This document shows positions 46,418 to 55,146 of a stretch of DNA of 64,000 bases, in pieces. A model generated the notes under the pieces. That model did no database searches, was not told the origin of the DNA, and was given only the letters and a program-made list of their open reading frames with translations. Position 1 is the stretch's first letter; the number at the start of each line of letters is the position of its first letter. The position numbers were made by a program, and so were the translations under genes. The stretch is from a bacterium. GTDB taxonomy: Bacteria > Arandabacterota > Arandabacteria > Arandabacterales > Arandabacteraceae. The DNA lies in the NCBI GenBank assembly GCA_029933125.1, contig JAOZOU010000002.1, forward strand, positions 172,281-236,280. Direction: 5' to 3'.

Positions 46418-46938
46418 TGGCTAGGGCAATGAGACGACATGATCTGATGCCTTTTGTCAAGCTAGCGGTTGAATGGGGCGCAAAGTCTGCGAAGGTCATC
46501 AAAGCTTCAAGCGTGCGGTGCGAACCCTGGGTGAGATTTAAATGCCAATTTGGCTGCAGTGGCTATAACAAGAGGCTTACCTGCCCCCCATTTACGCCCA
46601 CCCCCGAGCAAACAGCTAAGGCTGTCGCATGCTACGAGCGGGCTATTCTCATTCACGCTAATGATTATGACATCGTCAATGAGATTGTTCCTAATCTCGA
46701 AAGGCAAATCTTTCTTGCGGGTTATTACAAAGCTTTGGGATTTGGCTCAGGTCCTTGCTATCTTTGTCAGAGGTGCAACATAAGGGGAAGATGCAAACAC
46801 CCCTATGATGCTCGCCCGGCGATGGAAGCCTGTGGCATTGATGTCTTCCACACTGCGCGTGTCAACGGCTTTCCCATAAGGGTCGTAACATCACCAGAGC
46901 AACAGGGTGACTATTTTGGACTCATCTTAGTCGATTGA
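46417..46938 (+). CDS. DUF2284 cysteine-rich metal-binding protein
   Basis: A 173-residue protein of the DUF2284 family, presumed to bind metal or an iron-sulfur cluster. Cysteines occur in 'VRCEPWVRFKCQFGCSGY', 'LTCPPFTP' and 'CYLCQRCNIRGRCKHP'. 'RPAMEACGIDVFHTARVNGF' is the conserved tail. The function is not known. It follows pyrE in the same transcript, with start and stop codons fused. Confidence 0.82.
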   Translation: MARAMRRHDLMPFVKLAVEWGAKSAKVIKASSVRCEPWVRFKCQFGCSGYNKRLTCPPFTPTPEQTAKAVACYERAILIHANDYDIVNEIVPNLERQIFLAGYYKALGFGSGPCYLCQRCNIRGRCKHPYDARPAMEACGIDVFHTARVNGFPIRVVTSPEQQGDYFGLILVD

Positions 46939-46947
46939 GAGGAAAAA

Positions 46948-47760
46948 TTGTTTCCCGGTGCTTCACTCAGATTAGGTAGAATTAAGGGCATCGAAATAGA
47001 TGTCAACGCCACGTGGCTCATTGTTTTTGCTCTTTTGGTCTATTCATTGCGCACTGAATATTTCGCCAGATATGTTGAGGATATTGGATCAACAACCACA
47101 TGGATTATCAGCATTGTAGGAGCTGTTATTCTCTTCGCCTCAGTACTTGTCCACGAACTCTCTCATTCCCTTGTTGGACTAAGTCAGGGGTTGCCGATAA
47201 GAAGAATAACTCTTTTCATATTCGGTGGAGTCGCTCAGATGGGAGCTGAGCCCGCCACGCCTGGTGCAGAGCTCAAGATGGCAATTGCAGGACCTGTTGC
47301 CAGTTTCGCAATTGCTGGGGTCGCTGGTCTTTTGCGCTTCGGGCTACTCTCCAGGCACGCTACTGGCGGACCGGTGCTTCTGGCCAGATATGTGATGATT
47401 GCCAACATTGTCCTCGGTTGCTTCAACATGCTTCCAGGTTTTCCACTGGACGGCGGAAGGGTTTTGCGTGCAATTCTCTGGAAGTCATCGGGGAATTATT
47501 TCAAAGCTACGCGCCTGGCTGCCAGAATGGGTCGTATCATTGGGCTTTCCTTTGTCTTCCTGGGAATGACCGCAGCCGTGGCTTTTTCTTCGCCGGGATT
47601 CCTGTGGCTTGCTTTCATAGGCACATTCCTTGAAAGGCTTGCGTTTATTAGCGAGGTCAGCCTTAGGCGCCTTTACGAAACCTATCTCCAAAGGCAATGG
47701 ATTGTGGGGGAGGGCTTAATCACCAGCGATCGTCATTTCAGTAATGACGAAGGTGGGTGA
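46948..47760 (+). CDS. Site-2 protease-like M50 zinc metallopeptidase
   Basis: A 270-residue membrane protease. 'LVHELSHSLVGL' holds HExxH in the membrane, and 'NMLPGFPLDGGRVLRAILW' supplies the third zinc ligand (Asp). About six helices are seen and no CBS or PDZ domain. Site-2 proteases cut membrane anchors of anti-sigma factors or other regulators. The TTG at 46948 is preceded by AGAGG. It is probably the last gene of the pyr transcript. Its 3' end overlaps the opposing TldE gene by 45 bases. Confidence 0.87.
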   Translation: MFPGASLRLGRIKGIEIDVNATWLIVFALLVYSLRTEYFARYVEDIGSTTTWIISIVGAVILFASVLVHELSHSLVGLSQGLPIRRITLFIFGGVAQMGAEPATPGAELKMAIAGPVASFAIAGVAGLLRFGLLSRHATGGPVLLARYVMIANIVLGCFNMLPGFPLDGGRVLRAILWKSSGNYFKATRLAARMGRIIGLSFVFLGMTAAVAFSSPGFLWLAFIGTFLERLAFISEVSLRRLYETYLQRQWIVGEGLITSDRHFSNDEGG

Positions 47761-49047
47761 GCCGATTCTACCGAAGAAGCGGAGATCCGATCCTACAGCC
47801 TCTATATCGCTTAGCATCTTGAGCAGATTGCCGGCGATCGTAATTCCATCGACAGGTTTGATGATCCTGCCATTGTTTATCCACAATCCCTCAGCTCCTC
47901 TTGAAAAATCACCTGTTGTTATGTTTACCCCGAAGCCAAGCAGATTTGTAATCAGAATACCATTGCCGATATTGGCTATGATCTCATCACGCGATGCCTT
48001 GCCGGGTATTAGATAGAAATTGTTGGCTCCAACCGAAGGGATGGAGCTGGAACCACGACGTGCATTCCCGGTTGATCTGGCTCCAGCCTTTCTGGCGGAG
48101 CGCACATCGTAGAGATAGCTTTTCACGATGCCTTTATCGATACAGATCGTTCGACGCGTCGGTATACCTTCAGCATCGAATGGACGTGAGCCAACTCTGC
48201 GTGGCAGTTTTCCGTCATCGACAAATGTGGCTAAGTTTGTACCAACCTTCTGACCTCTGCGGTCTTTGAGAAATGACATTCCCTTGAGTATGTTTTCACC
48301 GTTTACGCTCGCAAAAATGTTCTCAACCACTTCTGCACCCGTACGAGGATCGAAGGCCACGCTCGCCTTCTGAGTCTTGATAGGTCTTGCGCCCAGCATT
48401 TGGATTGCACGCTGGGCTGCTGTCGAACCTACAACTGGAGGAGGTTCGAGTTCATCGAGAAAACGTTCTGTCGACAGCCACATCCCCATACGTTTCTCAC
48501 CGTTTTGCTCAGCGACGGGGACACATGTAAGATCGAATCGAGTAGCACTGTAACCAATTGGCTCAGATTTATCGCTCGCGAGCACAATTGTCACCTTGTG
48601 GTCACTATAGGATGCGCCATAAGTGTTCTTTATTCTGGAATCAAAATCATAAGCAGCCTGCTCGCAAGCCAGCGCCATATCAATCTTCTTGGCAAGAGGC
48701 GTATCATCGATCTTTGAATCATAGATCTCGAGAGCCTCAGGCTTGGCATAGCTCTCAATTCCTGATGCTGGATCAGGTGAGCCGTTGATGGCAAATGCAC
48801 GCGCTTGCTCAATGGCATCGTGGATCGCAGCTTCAGAAAAATCGGTGGTGAAGCTGAAGCCAAGCGATCTGTTTATGAAGAAGCGGATGCCGATACCACA
48901 AAAGTTCGATTGTTCGATGCTTTCGATTTCACCTTTTCTGACTTTGATATCAATTTCGGTGCCCATCTCAATGAGGCAGTCGCACTCATCTGCACCTCTA
49001 AGCTTAGCCTTCTTCACTATGCTTGTGGCAAGATCAACCTTGTCCAT
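47716..49047 (-). CDS. pmbA: TldE/PmbA-family protein, second TldD/TldE pair
   Basis: A 443-residue PmbA/TldE protein, partner of the TldD just upstream. 'GIGIRFFINRSLGFSFTTDF', 'VAFDPRTGAEVVENIFASVN' and 'SKASRDEIIANIGNGILITN'-type segments fit the family ('GNGILITNLLGFGVN', 'GDFSRGAEGLWI'). No HExxxH. ATG 49047 stands two bases after the tldD stop; a longer frame to 49140 would overlap tldD and shows no homology. The pair is only distantly similar to the pair at 16.8-19.6 kb. Confidence 0.9.
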   Translation of the reverse strand: MDKVDLATSIVKKAKLRGADECDCLIEMGTEIDIKVRKGEIESIEQSNFCGIGIRFFINRSLGFSFTTDFSEAAIHDAIEQARAFAINGSPDPASGIESYAKPEALEIYDSKIDDTPLAKKIDMALACEQAAYDFDSRIKNTYGASYSDHKVTIVLASDKSEPIGYSATRFDLTCVPVAEQNGEKRMGMWLSTERFLDELEPPPVVGSTAAQRAIQMLGARPIKTQKASVAFDPRTGAEVVENIFASVNGENILKGMSFLKDRRGQKVGTNLATFVDDGKLPRRVGSRPFDAEGIPTRRTICIDKGIVKSYLYDVRSARKAGARSTGNARRGSSSIPSVGANNFYLIPGKASRDEIIANIGNGILITNLLGFGVNITTGDFSRGAEGLWINNGRIIKPVDGITIAGNLLKMLSDIEAVGSDLRFFGRIGSPTFVITEMTIAGD

Positions 49048-49049
49048 TG

Positions 49050-50459
49050 CTATGCCTTTGTTCCTCCGACTGTTATTTCGGATATTCTCACAGTAGGAAT
49101 TCCATTGCCCACCGGTATAAGTTGGCCAGCCTTGCCACATGTACCTCCCCCGGTGTCGAAGGCGAAATCATTGCCAACCATGTCGATCTTCTTGAGAATT
49201 TCCGCCCCATTACCGATGAGATTCGCACCTCTTACAGGAGGTCCAACCTTACCATTTTCTATGAGGTAGCCTTCGATCACTTCAAAGACAAAGTTGCCGC
49301 TGGCGATGTCAACCTGCCCACCACCGATTCTTTTGGCATAGAACCCCTTCTTGACAGATCCGATTATCTCATCCACTGCACTTGATCCCCCAAGCATGAA
49401 GGTATTCGTCATGCGAACTGTAGGCATAAACCTATATGATTGCCGTCTTCCATTGCCTGTTGGTCTAGCGTCAACAAGTCTTGCATTGAGGCGGTCATAG
49501 AGGAAACTTTTGAGAATGCCATTCTCGACAAGGATTGTCCTCTGAGAAAGAGTACCCTCATCATCAATGTTTATTGTTCCCCTTAGACCCGGTATGGATC
49601 CATCATCGATGATTGTGCAAAGCTCGCTAGCGACCTGTTGTCCGATCTTGCCAGCAAAGATGGAGGTTCTCTTTCTTATGAAATCTCCCTCAAAGCCATG
49701 TCCAATTGCTTCGTGTAGAAGCACGCCACCTCGTCCACTGCCAAGGACGAGTGTCATCTTGCCGGCTGGAGCTTCCTGTGCTTCGAGAAGCCTTATGGCT
49801 TGGTGAGCAGCTTCAGTTGCACAGCTCCGAGGATCATGTTCGTCAAAAATCTCGTAGCCAATGCTTCCACTTACAACCTTCATCCCCCTTTGTCTAAGAC
49901 CGTTTTGCTCAGCAATGACAATTATTCTGAGAGATATAACTACCTGGTGGTCAGTGACAAAAGTGCCTTCCGAATTAGCAACCGTAATAATCTTGTCTGA
50001 ATCGATAACTGCCGCAAGTACCTCTCTTATTCGCCGATCGGTGCTTCTGGCAGCATCGTCAGCTGAGCGGGCGATCTCTATTTTCTTAGCCCCTTCAAAG
50101 TCAGGAGGATATATTCGCGGTCTTGACCTGAGTTCAGCAAAGCTAACCTTACCAACCTCAATGGGATGGATGGATTTTCCTTGTTTTGCTATCTGTCCAG
50201 CAACCTTGGCAGCTTCGACTATGGCTTTAGGGTCAATGCCATCAGTGTATGCATAGCCAATCTCTTCACCGTTGAGAGCTCTTATACCAACGCCAAGGAG
50301 AAGTCCGCGAGAAGCTTCCCTGACAACTTGCTCTTCGACGCGAACTGTATCAGTAACGCGCCGCTCAGCATAGACCTCGGCGAAATCTGCACCCTGTGCA
50401 AGAGCGGCATTTAGTGACTGGCGAACAATGCCGGGATCTAAAAGTGACTCTTGTTTCAT
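49050..50459 (-). CDS. tldD: TldD metalloprotease, second TldD/TldE pair
   Basis: A 469-residue classical TldD with 'LLHEAIGHGFEGDFIRK' (HExxxH at 249-254), 'TDTVRVEEQVVREASRGLLL' near the N-terminus, 'TLSQRTILVENGILKSFLYD' and 'PTVRMTNTFMLGG'. TldD/TldE cleaves unfolded peptides and antitoxins in E. coli. ATG 50459 is preferred because a promoter-like TTGACA covers the alternative TTG start at 50510. No strong ribosome site is seen at either. Confidence 0.92.
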   Translation of the reverse strand: MKQESLLDPGIVRQSLNAALAQGADFAEVYAERRVTDTVRVEEQVVREASRGLLLGVGIRALNGEEIGYAYTDGIDPKAIVEAAKVAGQIAKQGKSIHPIEVGKVSFAELRSRPRIYPPDFEGAKKIEIARSADDAARSTDRRIREVLAAVIDSDKIITVANSEGTFVTDHQVVISLRIIVIAEQNGLRQRGMKVVSGSIGYEIFDEHDPRSCATEAAHQAIRLLEAQEAPAGKMTLVLGSGRGGVLLHEAIGHGFEGDFIRKRTSIFAGKIGQQVASELCTIIDDGSIPGLRGTINIDDEGTLSQRTILVENGILKSFLYDRLNARLVDARPTGNGRRQSYRFMPTVRMTNTFMLGGSSAVDEIIGSVKKGFYAKRIGGGQVDIASGNFVFEVIEGYLIENGKVGPPVRGANLIGNGAEILKKIDMVGNDFAFDTGGGTCGKAGQLIPVGNGIPTVRISEITVGGTKA

Positions 50460-50481
50460 TGCAGTGTCCAATAGCTTGTTA

Positions 50482-50510
50482 TGTTTATCATGAAGCACCT
50501 CAGGTGTCAA
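50482..50510 (-). promoter_or_regulatory. Candidate promoter of the second TldD/TldE operon
   Basis: On the minus strand TTGACA (50510-50505), 17 bases, then TAAACA (50487-50482). The -35 is perfect, the -10 poor. It lies 23 bases before the ATG at 50459. Confidence 0.4.
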
Positions 50511-50633
50511 GCAGAGTCAGCAAGATGATATTAGAAAAGATGAAACCCTTGCTCCGAATGGTGATCAAAAGAGTAGCCTAAGATTGAAAACAAACGAAGG
50601 GGTAGTCGATGAGGAGGTCTCACTAGCAATCAA

Positions 50634-50712
50634 GGCTTCGCCCGCTGACTTGAATCGGTGGTAATGGGTCGCGCCACGGCTTCCGGTTTCGGGAAGGGTC
50701 GCGGGCGAAGTC
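50634..50712. ncRNA. Strongly paired intergenic element, unknown family
   Basis: CTTCGCCCGC (50636-50645) pairs perfectly with GCGGGCGAAG (50701-50710); a G.U and a G-C extend it to 12 pairs. Inside are a hairpin CTTCC/GGAAG (50680-50696) and a GTGG/CCAC pair (50658-50677), a shape like a small structured RNA. GGGTCGCG occurs twice (50666 and 50696). It lies between the PAS gene and the second tldD. Strand and function are unknown; it is not a tRNA or another family I recognise. Confidence 0.4.
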
Positions 50713-50786
50713 CTCCCTCTTCTCACAGGCAATCTCACTCATGGAAAAGGCAAGGATATGGTTTGAGATTGTTAAGCCTCGTGGTC

Positions 50787-53054
50787 CTAATGCGAATGTG
50801 ATGGAGTGAAAACTATGAGAATGCCAGATGGGCTTCTACTTGCATCGTGCACTATGGCTGAGGAGAAGGAGATTTCAAGGTGGCTTCCATCGCTACGAAT
50901 GAGATTTGCCGTGCCTTGAAATTTCCCGGTCTCGACGCTCTGTCTTAAATCGGTTTTTTCGGACGTAGAAGATGATAGGCAGAAGGTCTTATCGAGGTCT
51001 CTATTGAGCACTTCTTCCCGGTCCTTACCCAGTAAGTTCTCGGCATTTCGATTTATGAAAAGAACCTTACCATGCATGTCCGCAAGAATAATAGCTTCAT
51101 CCATCGAAAGAAGTTTTAGCATGAGATCATCTGCTTTACTGCTTGAATGCTCATCTTGTGATGCCGTGCCGCGGTAGCCAATAAGGTTACCATCATCGTT
51201 AAGAACTGGGACTGCTCTCAAAGTCATTGGAATGGGCCGACCTTGTTTGCTACGAAATGTGATCAGCCAATCATCAAGATCTTGCCTGCCTTGCAAAAGC
51301 TGGACAAGCTTTTCCCATGAGCTGAGCGCATCACTGGCAAAGACAAAGTCATGGATGTAAGCTCCAAGAATCTCTTCAGCCTTATATCCAAGCATAGACT
51401 CTACCGCACCATTTGAATAGGTGACCACACAGTTGGGGTCTATCTCCCAGATCCACTCCCTTGACAGCTGTGCAATGTCTTTGAAGCGCTGTTGAGTATT
51501 CTTAAGCTGCCTCTCGAAACGTTTTGCTTCTGTCACATCTTTGATCGTCAAGATAAAGGCTTTAGGGTTACCTGTTCCATCATGGATAAGAGCTGCGTCA
51601 ATCTGAGCTGAAAAATGTGAACCATCGCTGCGGGTCATTATGAAGTCTTTTTCTCTTATGCACCCAGATCTAAGAGCCTCCTTGAAACTCATTAGAGCTT
51701 TTCTTTGGTACGATGGGACAACAAAAGAGAATGCATTCTTGGCAATGAGTTTTTCTGGTGATTCAACCCCAAAAAGATTTGCTGTCCTTTGTGAAACCTC
51801 GGTGAAATTTCCCTCAAGATCTATAACAGCCACAGCATCGGTTGTTGTCTTGAGAAGGGTCTCATACATCTGTTGTCTTTCCCTGATAATTTCACTCGCT
51901 CGTTTGGTCTCCGTGATGTCTGCCATTATACCTGTTATGCCCTTGAATTCTTCTGTATCATAGGAGGCTGTGCATGAAATGCGGATGAAGTGGGTCGTTC
52001 CATCCTTGGATATCACCCTGAGCTCTTCGCTTTGCTGGGGATCTGTTGCACAGCGCTCGAAAGTGACCAGGAGTGTGGGCGTGTCATCCGGATGAACAAA
52101 GCAATCGAAGGGCTTACCAATTATCTCATCAGGCTGGTAGCCGAGCATTTGCTTGATAACAGGGCTTATGTAAGTGAATCTGCCGGAGGGGTCTAAGGTG
52201 AAAATCACCTCATTGATGTTCTCAACGAGTGAGCGATATTTCTCTTCTGATTTTCTTAGTGCCTCCTCGGCGCGCACAGCCTCGGTGACGTCGAGGAGAG
52301 CAGCTTGAATGGCTGGTTTCCCGTTGACGACAACTGCGCTTGCGTATATTTCGGCATTCCAGATTGTGCCATCCTTGCGCACTCCGCGAAAAGTATAATG
52401 CTGAGGTATGGTTTGAGCTTTTAGCCTTGTCTGATATCTACCCCAGACGAGATCCTGGTCGTCTGGATGAACCAGATTTCTAACGCCATCTGGATCAAGA
52501 TTGAGAATCTCATCAACAGTGTACCCAGTCATTTTTGCAAGAGCAGGATTTGCGAAGAGAAGCCTCATGTCCTGAATCACAATGATACCCTGCAATGATT
52601 GTTCTACAAGCTGCTTGTAGGTTGCTTCGGATTCCTCCTTGCTGATCTCTACTTGCCTTATGTCGGTTATATCCACTGTCACTGCAACAGCGCTTTTGAC
52701 ACGGCCATTGCTGTCAGTTGTCGGATAGCACTTTATGATGCGCGTCCTACTATCGGTTGTGAGTTCAGCAGTCTGGGGTTTTCCTGTTTCGATGGTTTGA
52801 AGAACTGGACAACCTTCACACGGCTGTTTCCTCTTGTACCATACCTCGTAGCAGTACTTGCCTATGATGCTTCGTGAATGCAATCCGACAGACTCACAAG
52901 CAGCCCGATTTGCCCAGAGGATTCGCAGGTCGAGGTCGTGATCAACAACCAGTTCTTCAATTTTATCGAGGACAAAATTCGCCTTTTCCGCGTCTGTGAG
53001 AAGCCCCGGCATTGAGCTTAGAGTGTCATGCTCACTGTGTGTAGTGGATCTCAC
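50787..53054 (-). CDS. Multi-PAS protein without output domain
   Basis: A 755-residue soluble protein built of about six PAS domains: roughly 25-130, 150-265, 270-385, 395-510, 520-640 and 650-750. PAS/PAC marks are 'KSEEKYRSLVENINEVIFTL', 'MLGYQPDEIIGKPF', 'VTEAVRAEEALRKSEEKY' and 'SMLGYKAEEILGAYIHDF'. The first has a cysteine cluster ('YCYEVWYKRKQPCEGCPV') that could bind a cofactor. It ends in the last PAS ('PSGILIVFTPSHSH') with no kinase, GGDEF, EAL or HTH. It may present signals to a separate partner. GTG 53054 follows AAGGA. A short basic ORF ends two bases upstream. Confidence 0.85.
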   Translation of the reverse strand: MRSTTHSEHDTLSSMPGLLTDAEKANFVLDKIEELVVDHDLDLRILWANRAACESVGLHSRSIIGKYCYEVWYKRKQPCEGCPVLQTIETGKPQTAELTTDSRTRIIKCYPTTDSNGRVKSAVAVTVDITDIRQVEISKEESEATYKQLVEQSLQGIIVIQDMRLLFANPALAKMTGYTVDEILNLDPDGVRNLVHPDDQDLVWGRYQTRLKAQTIPQHYTFRGVRKDGTIWNAEIYASAVVVNGKPAIQAALLDVTEAVRAEEALRKSEEKYRSLVENINEVIFTLDPSGRFTYISPVIKQMLGYQPDEIIGKPFDCFVHPDDTPTLLVTFERCATDPQQSEELRVISKDGTTHFIRISCTASYDTEEFKGITGIMADITETKRASEIIRERQQMYETLLKTTTDAVAVIDLEGNFTEVSQRTANLFGVESPEKLIAKNAFSFVVPSYQRKALMSFKEALRSGCIREKDFIMTRSDGSHFSAQIDAALIHDGTGNPKAFILTIKDVTEAKRFERQLKNTQQRFKDIAQLSREWIWEIDPNCVVTYSNGAVESMLGYKAEEILGAYIHDFVFASDALSSWEKLVQLLQGRQDLDDWLITFRSKQGRPIPMTLRAVPVLNDDGNLIGYRGTASQDEHSSSKADDLMLKLLSMDEAIILADMHGKVLFINRNAENLLGKDREEVLNRDLDKTFCLSSSTSEKTDLRQSVETGKFQGTANLIRSDGSHLEISFSSAIVHDASRSPSGILIVFTPSHSH

Positions 53055-53056
53055 TT

Positions 53057-53194
53057 TCAGTCCTTGTCTGTGGGTTGATTTACATCTTGAATATCCTGTC
53101 TCCTACGCATCCTGATGTTTCTGTCCCCAAAAAGCCTGAGCCTCTGCGTCCAAGTACGTCTTACTCGTCGAGCAACAGGAGAAACCTCAGGCAA
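53057..53194 (-). CDS. Possible 45-residue basic ORF upstream of the PAS gene
   Basis: A TTG at 53194 after AAAGG opens a 45-codon frame that ends two bases before the PAS gene start, suggesting translational coupling. The product would be very basic ('MPEVSPVARRVRRTWTQRLR', 'DRNIRMRRRQDIQ'). The frame is open still further upstream (to about 53245) without another start. The ribosome site and TTG lie within a perfect hairpin (53189-53202). I do not recognise it; it could be a real small protein, a leader peptide or chance. Confidence 0.3.
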   Translation of the reverse strand: MPEVSPVARRVRRTWTQRLRLFGDRNIRMRRRQDIQDVNQPTDKD

Positions 53195-53212
53195 GTTTGC
53201 CTTTGATTTTTT
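53189..53212 (+). terminator. Terminator-like hairpin facing plus
   Basis: AGGCAA-GT-TTGCCT then TTGA and six Ts: a rho-independent terminator in form, on the plus strand. No plus-strand gene precedes it. It could end an unannotated short plus RNA, or stop transcription running against the PAS gene. Confidence 0.45.
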
Positions 53213-53557
53213 CGGCTCAGATGGGTGTGTGCTTGAACTATTTTAGTGGCACCCCAGGTGGCGTAGGCGCTTTTTCAGCGAGAGCGGGGCAATGTGAGCG
53301 CGATAATCTCACTTAGAAGGCGCAACCAAACTCACAAGAGCTTTTGCAAGCATCATTGGGGCTCAAGGCCATAGCCGAGGCTATTGCCTATTCCCAAACT
53401 GTTCTAAGGAGCCGCATCCCTTCATCCGATGCCAGCATTGACTGCATGCCATCCATGCAAGACTTAACGTAGATGCGAGGGTCCGGTGCTCCTCGGTCAT
53501 GATGGCTGTTCACCGCTTTGCTCTCTGGCATTTCGGCTTTCATGTGCTTAATAAATC
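53213..53557. other. Gene-free region between divergent genes
   Basis: No convincing ORF. It has a small CACC-CCA-GGTG hairpin near 53250 followed by a T run, and the 15-mer GCGGGGCAATGTGAG near 53282 that also occurs near 5137. Confidence 0.45.
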
Positions 53558-53566
53558 TGGTATAAT
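53558..53566 (+). promoter_or_regulatory. Extended -10 promoter of the O-acetylation genes
   Basis: TGG-TATAAT: a perfect -10 (53561-53566) with an extended TG but no good -35. It would give a 5' UTR of about 130 bases with a hairpin GCGAGG-CCCAGT-CCTCGC at 53651-53668. Confidence 0.55.
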
Positions 53567-53705
53567 TAGCAAAAGTGACTTAAACCTTAGGATTGGCGGA
53601 ACCACCTGGCCTTCCTAAGCACAGCCCAGGGTTAGAAGCAGCCGGAGTATGCGAGGCCCAGTCCTCGCCTGCTTTGTTCAGAAAAACTAGGTAAGAGGCT
53701 ATTGC

Positions 53706-55133
53706 ATGCTCTTTAACTCCTTTATTTTCATCATATTTCTTTGCTGCGTTGTACCTATCTATCACTTTCTGAACCGGCGTTACCGTAACCTGTTTCTGCT
53801 CGGTGCAAGCTACCTCTTCTATGGCTACTGGGACTGGCGCTTTCTCTCCCTTATACTCGCTTCGACACTTCTCGACTTCCATGTGGGCAGGGCGATTTAT
53901 CATAATGAGGATGAAGGTAGACGCAGGTTCTTACTTTTCCTGAGTGTTGCAGGCAATCTCACCATACTAGGTTTCTTCAAATACTACAATTTCTTCGCTG
54001 ACTCTTTTGCAGCCCTTGCATCTGTTTTTGGCCTCAAGCTTGACTATGCTCATCTCAACATAATCCTTCCTGTTGGAATATCGTTTTACACTTTTCAGAC
54101 CTTGTCTTATACGATTGACATTTATCGTAGAAAACTTGAACCGACTGACTCCTTCAGAGATTTTGCTCTCTTTGTGGCCTTTTTCCCCCAACTTGTTGCC
54201 GGTCCGATTGAGCGAGCGAAGCATCTCTTACCCCAAATTGAGAAGAGTCCATCTGCAACCGCTGAGGATTTCAGGGAAGGGCTGGCGCTTATCACTATTG
54301 GACTTTTCAAGAAGGTAATGATCGGTGATACCTGTGGCAGGATTGTTGATCAGATCTTCGCTGATCCCAAGCTTTATAGTTCGCCTGAGCTGATGATGGG
54401 GCTCATGCTTTTTGCTATTCAGGTTTATGCTGACTTCTCGGGGTACAGCAGCATTGCACGTGGAACTGCGCGCTTCCTGGGTATTCACATTATGGTCAAC
54501 TTCAATCAGCCTTATCTCTCTGCGAATATTACAGAGCTCTGGAAACGCTGGCACATATCGCTTTCCAGCTGGCTCAGGGACTATGTTTACATCTCGCTGG
54601 GGGGTAACCGAAAGGGAACAGGACGAACATATTTCAACCTTTTGCTGACAATGACACTTTGCGGTCTTTGGCATGGCGCAAAGTGGACATTCGTTTTCTG
54701 GGGTTTTCTGCAGGGATCATTTCTTGCTATCCACAAGCTGATACTTCGAGGCAAGAAAGCGACCCTTGGCTTTACCTATGCAGGTGGAAGGAGCTTTTTT
54801 GTCTTCTTATGCAAGGTTGTCTGGACCCATGCCCTGTTCCTCTTTGGGTTGCTCTTCTTTAGAGCCCAGAGTTTTTCAAATGCCTCGTATATTCTTAAGG
54901 AGTTTGTTTTCTGGAAATCCTATGGCTTCGATCGTCAGATTTTCACTATCGTCTTCACCTACTACTTTGTCACAATCCTTATCGATGTTATCGAGTATTG
55001 GACAAAGGATCATGCCTTCCTGCTACGGTTGCAGCCGGCTTACAGAACAGGATTGTACTTCGCAACACTTGGCATAACCTTTGTCTATCTTTTCCAGGCA
55101 CGATCGTATCCGTTTGTGTATTTCCAGTTCTGA
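53706..55133 (+). CDS. MBOAT-family O-acyltransferase (AlgI/DltB-like)
   Basis: A 475-residue membrane protein with about ten helices. 'SYLFYGYWDWRFLSLILAST' and 'ILPVGISFYTFQTLSYTIDI' are typical of AlgI. 'QVYADFSGYSSIARG', 'NITELWKRWHISLSSWLRDY' and the catalytic His in 'LCGLWHGAKWTF' are all present. It passes acetyl groups across the inner membrane for O-acetylation of an exported polysaccharide. The next gene, an SGNH protein, would be the periplasmic transferase. No alginate biosynthesis genes are here, so the target glycan is unknown. Confidence 0.92.
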   Translation: MLFNSFIFIIFLCCVVPIYHFLNRRYRNLFLLGASYLFYGYWDWRFLSLILASTLLDFHVGRAIYHNEDEGRRRFLLFLSVAGNLTILGFFKYYNFFADSFAALASVFGLKLDYAHLNIILPVGISFYTFQTLSYTIDIYRRKLEPTDSFRDFALFVAFFPQLVAGPIERAKHLLPQIEKSPSATAEDFREGLALITIGLFKKVMIGDTCGRIVDQIFADPKLYSSPELMMGLMLFAIQVYADFSGYSSIARGTARFLGIHIMVNFNQPYLSANITELWKRWHISLSSWLRDYVYISLGGNRKGTGRTYFNLLLTMTLCGLWHGAKWTFVFWGFLQGSFLAIHKLILRGKKATLGFTYAGGRSFFVFLCKVVWTHALFLFGLLFFRAQSFSNASYILKEFVFWKSYGFDRQIFTIVFTYYFVTILIDVIEYWTKDHAFLLRLQPAYRTGLYFATLGITFVYLFQARSYPFVYFQF

Positions 55134-55146
55134 GGTGGAGGGAATT

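Noticed and set aside
50634-50712. tRNA or tRNA-like gene
   Set aside because: The outer stem is 12 bp, there is no T-loop GTTCRA motif or anticodon arm at the right place.
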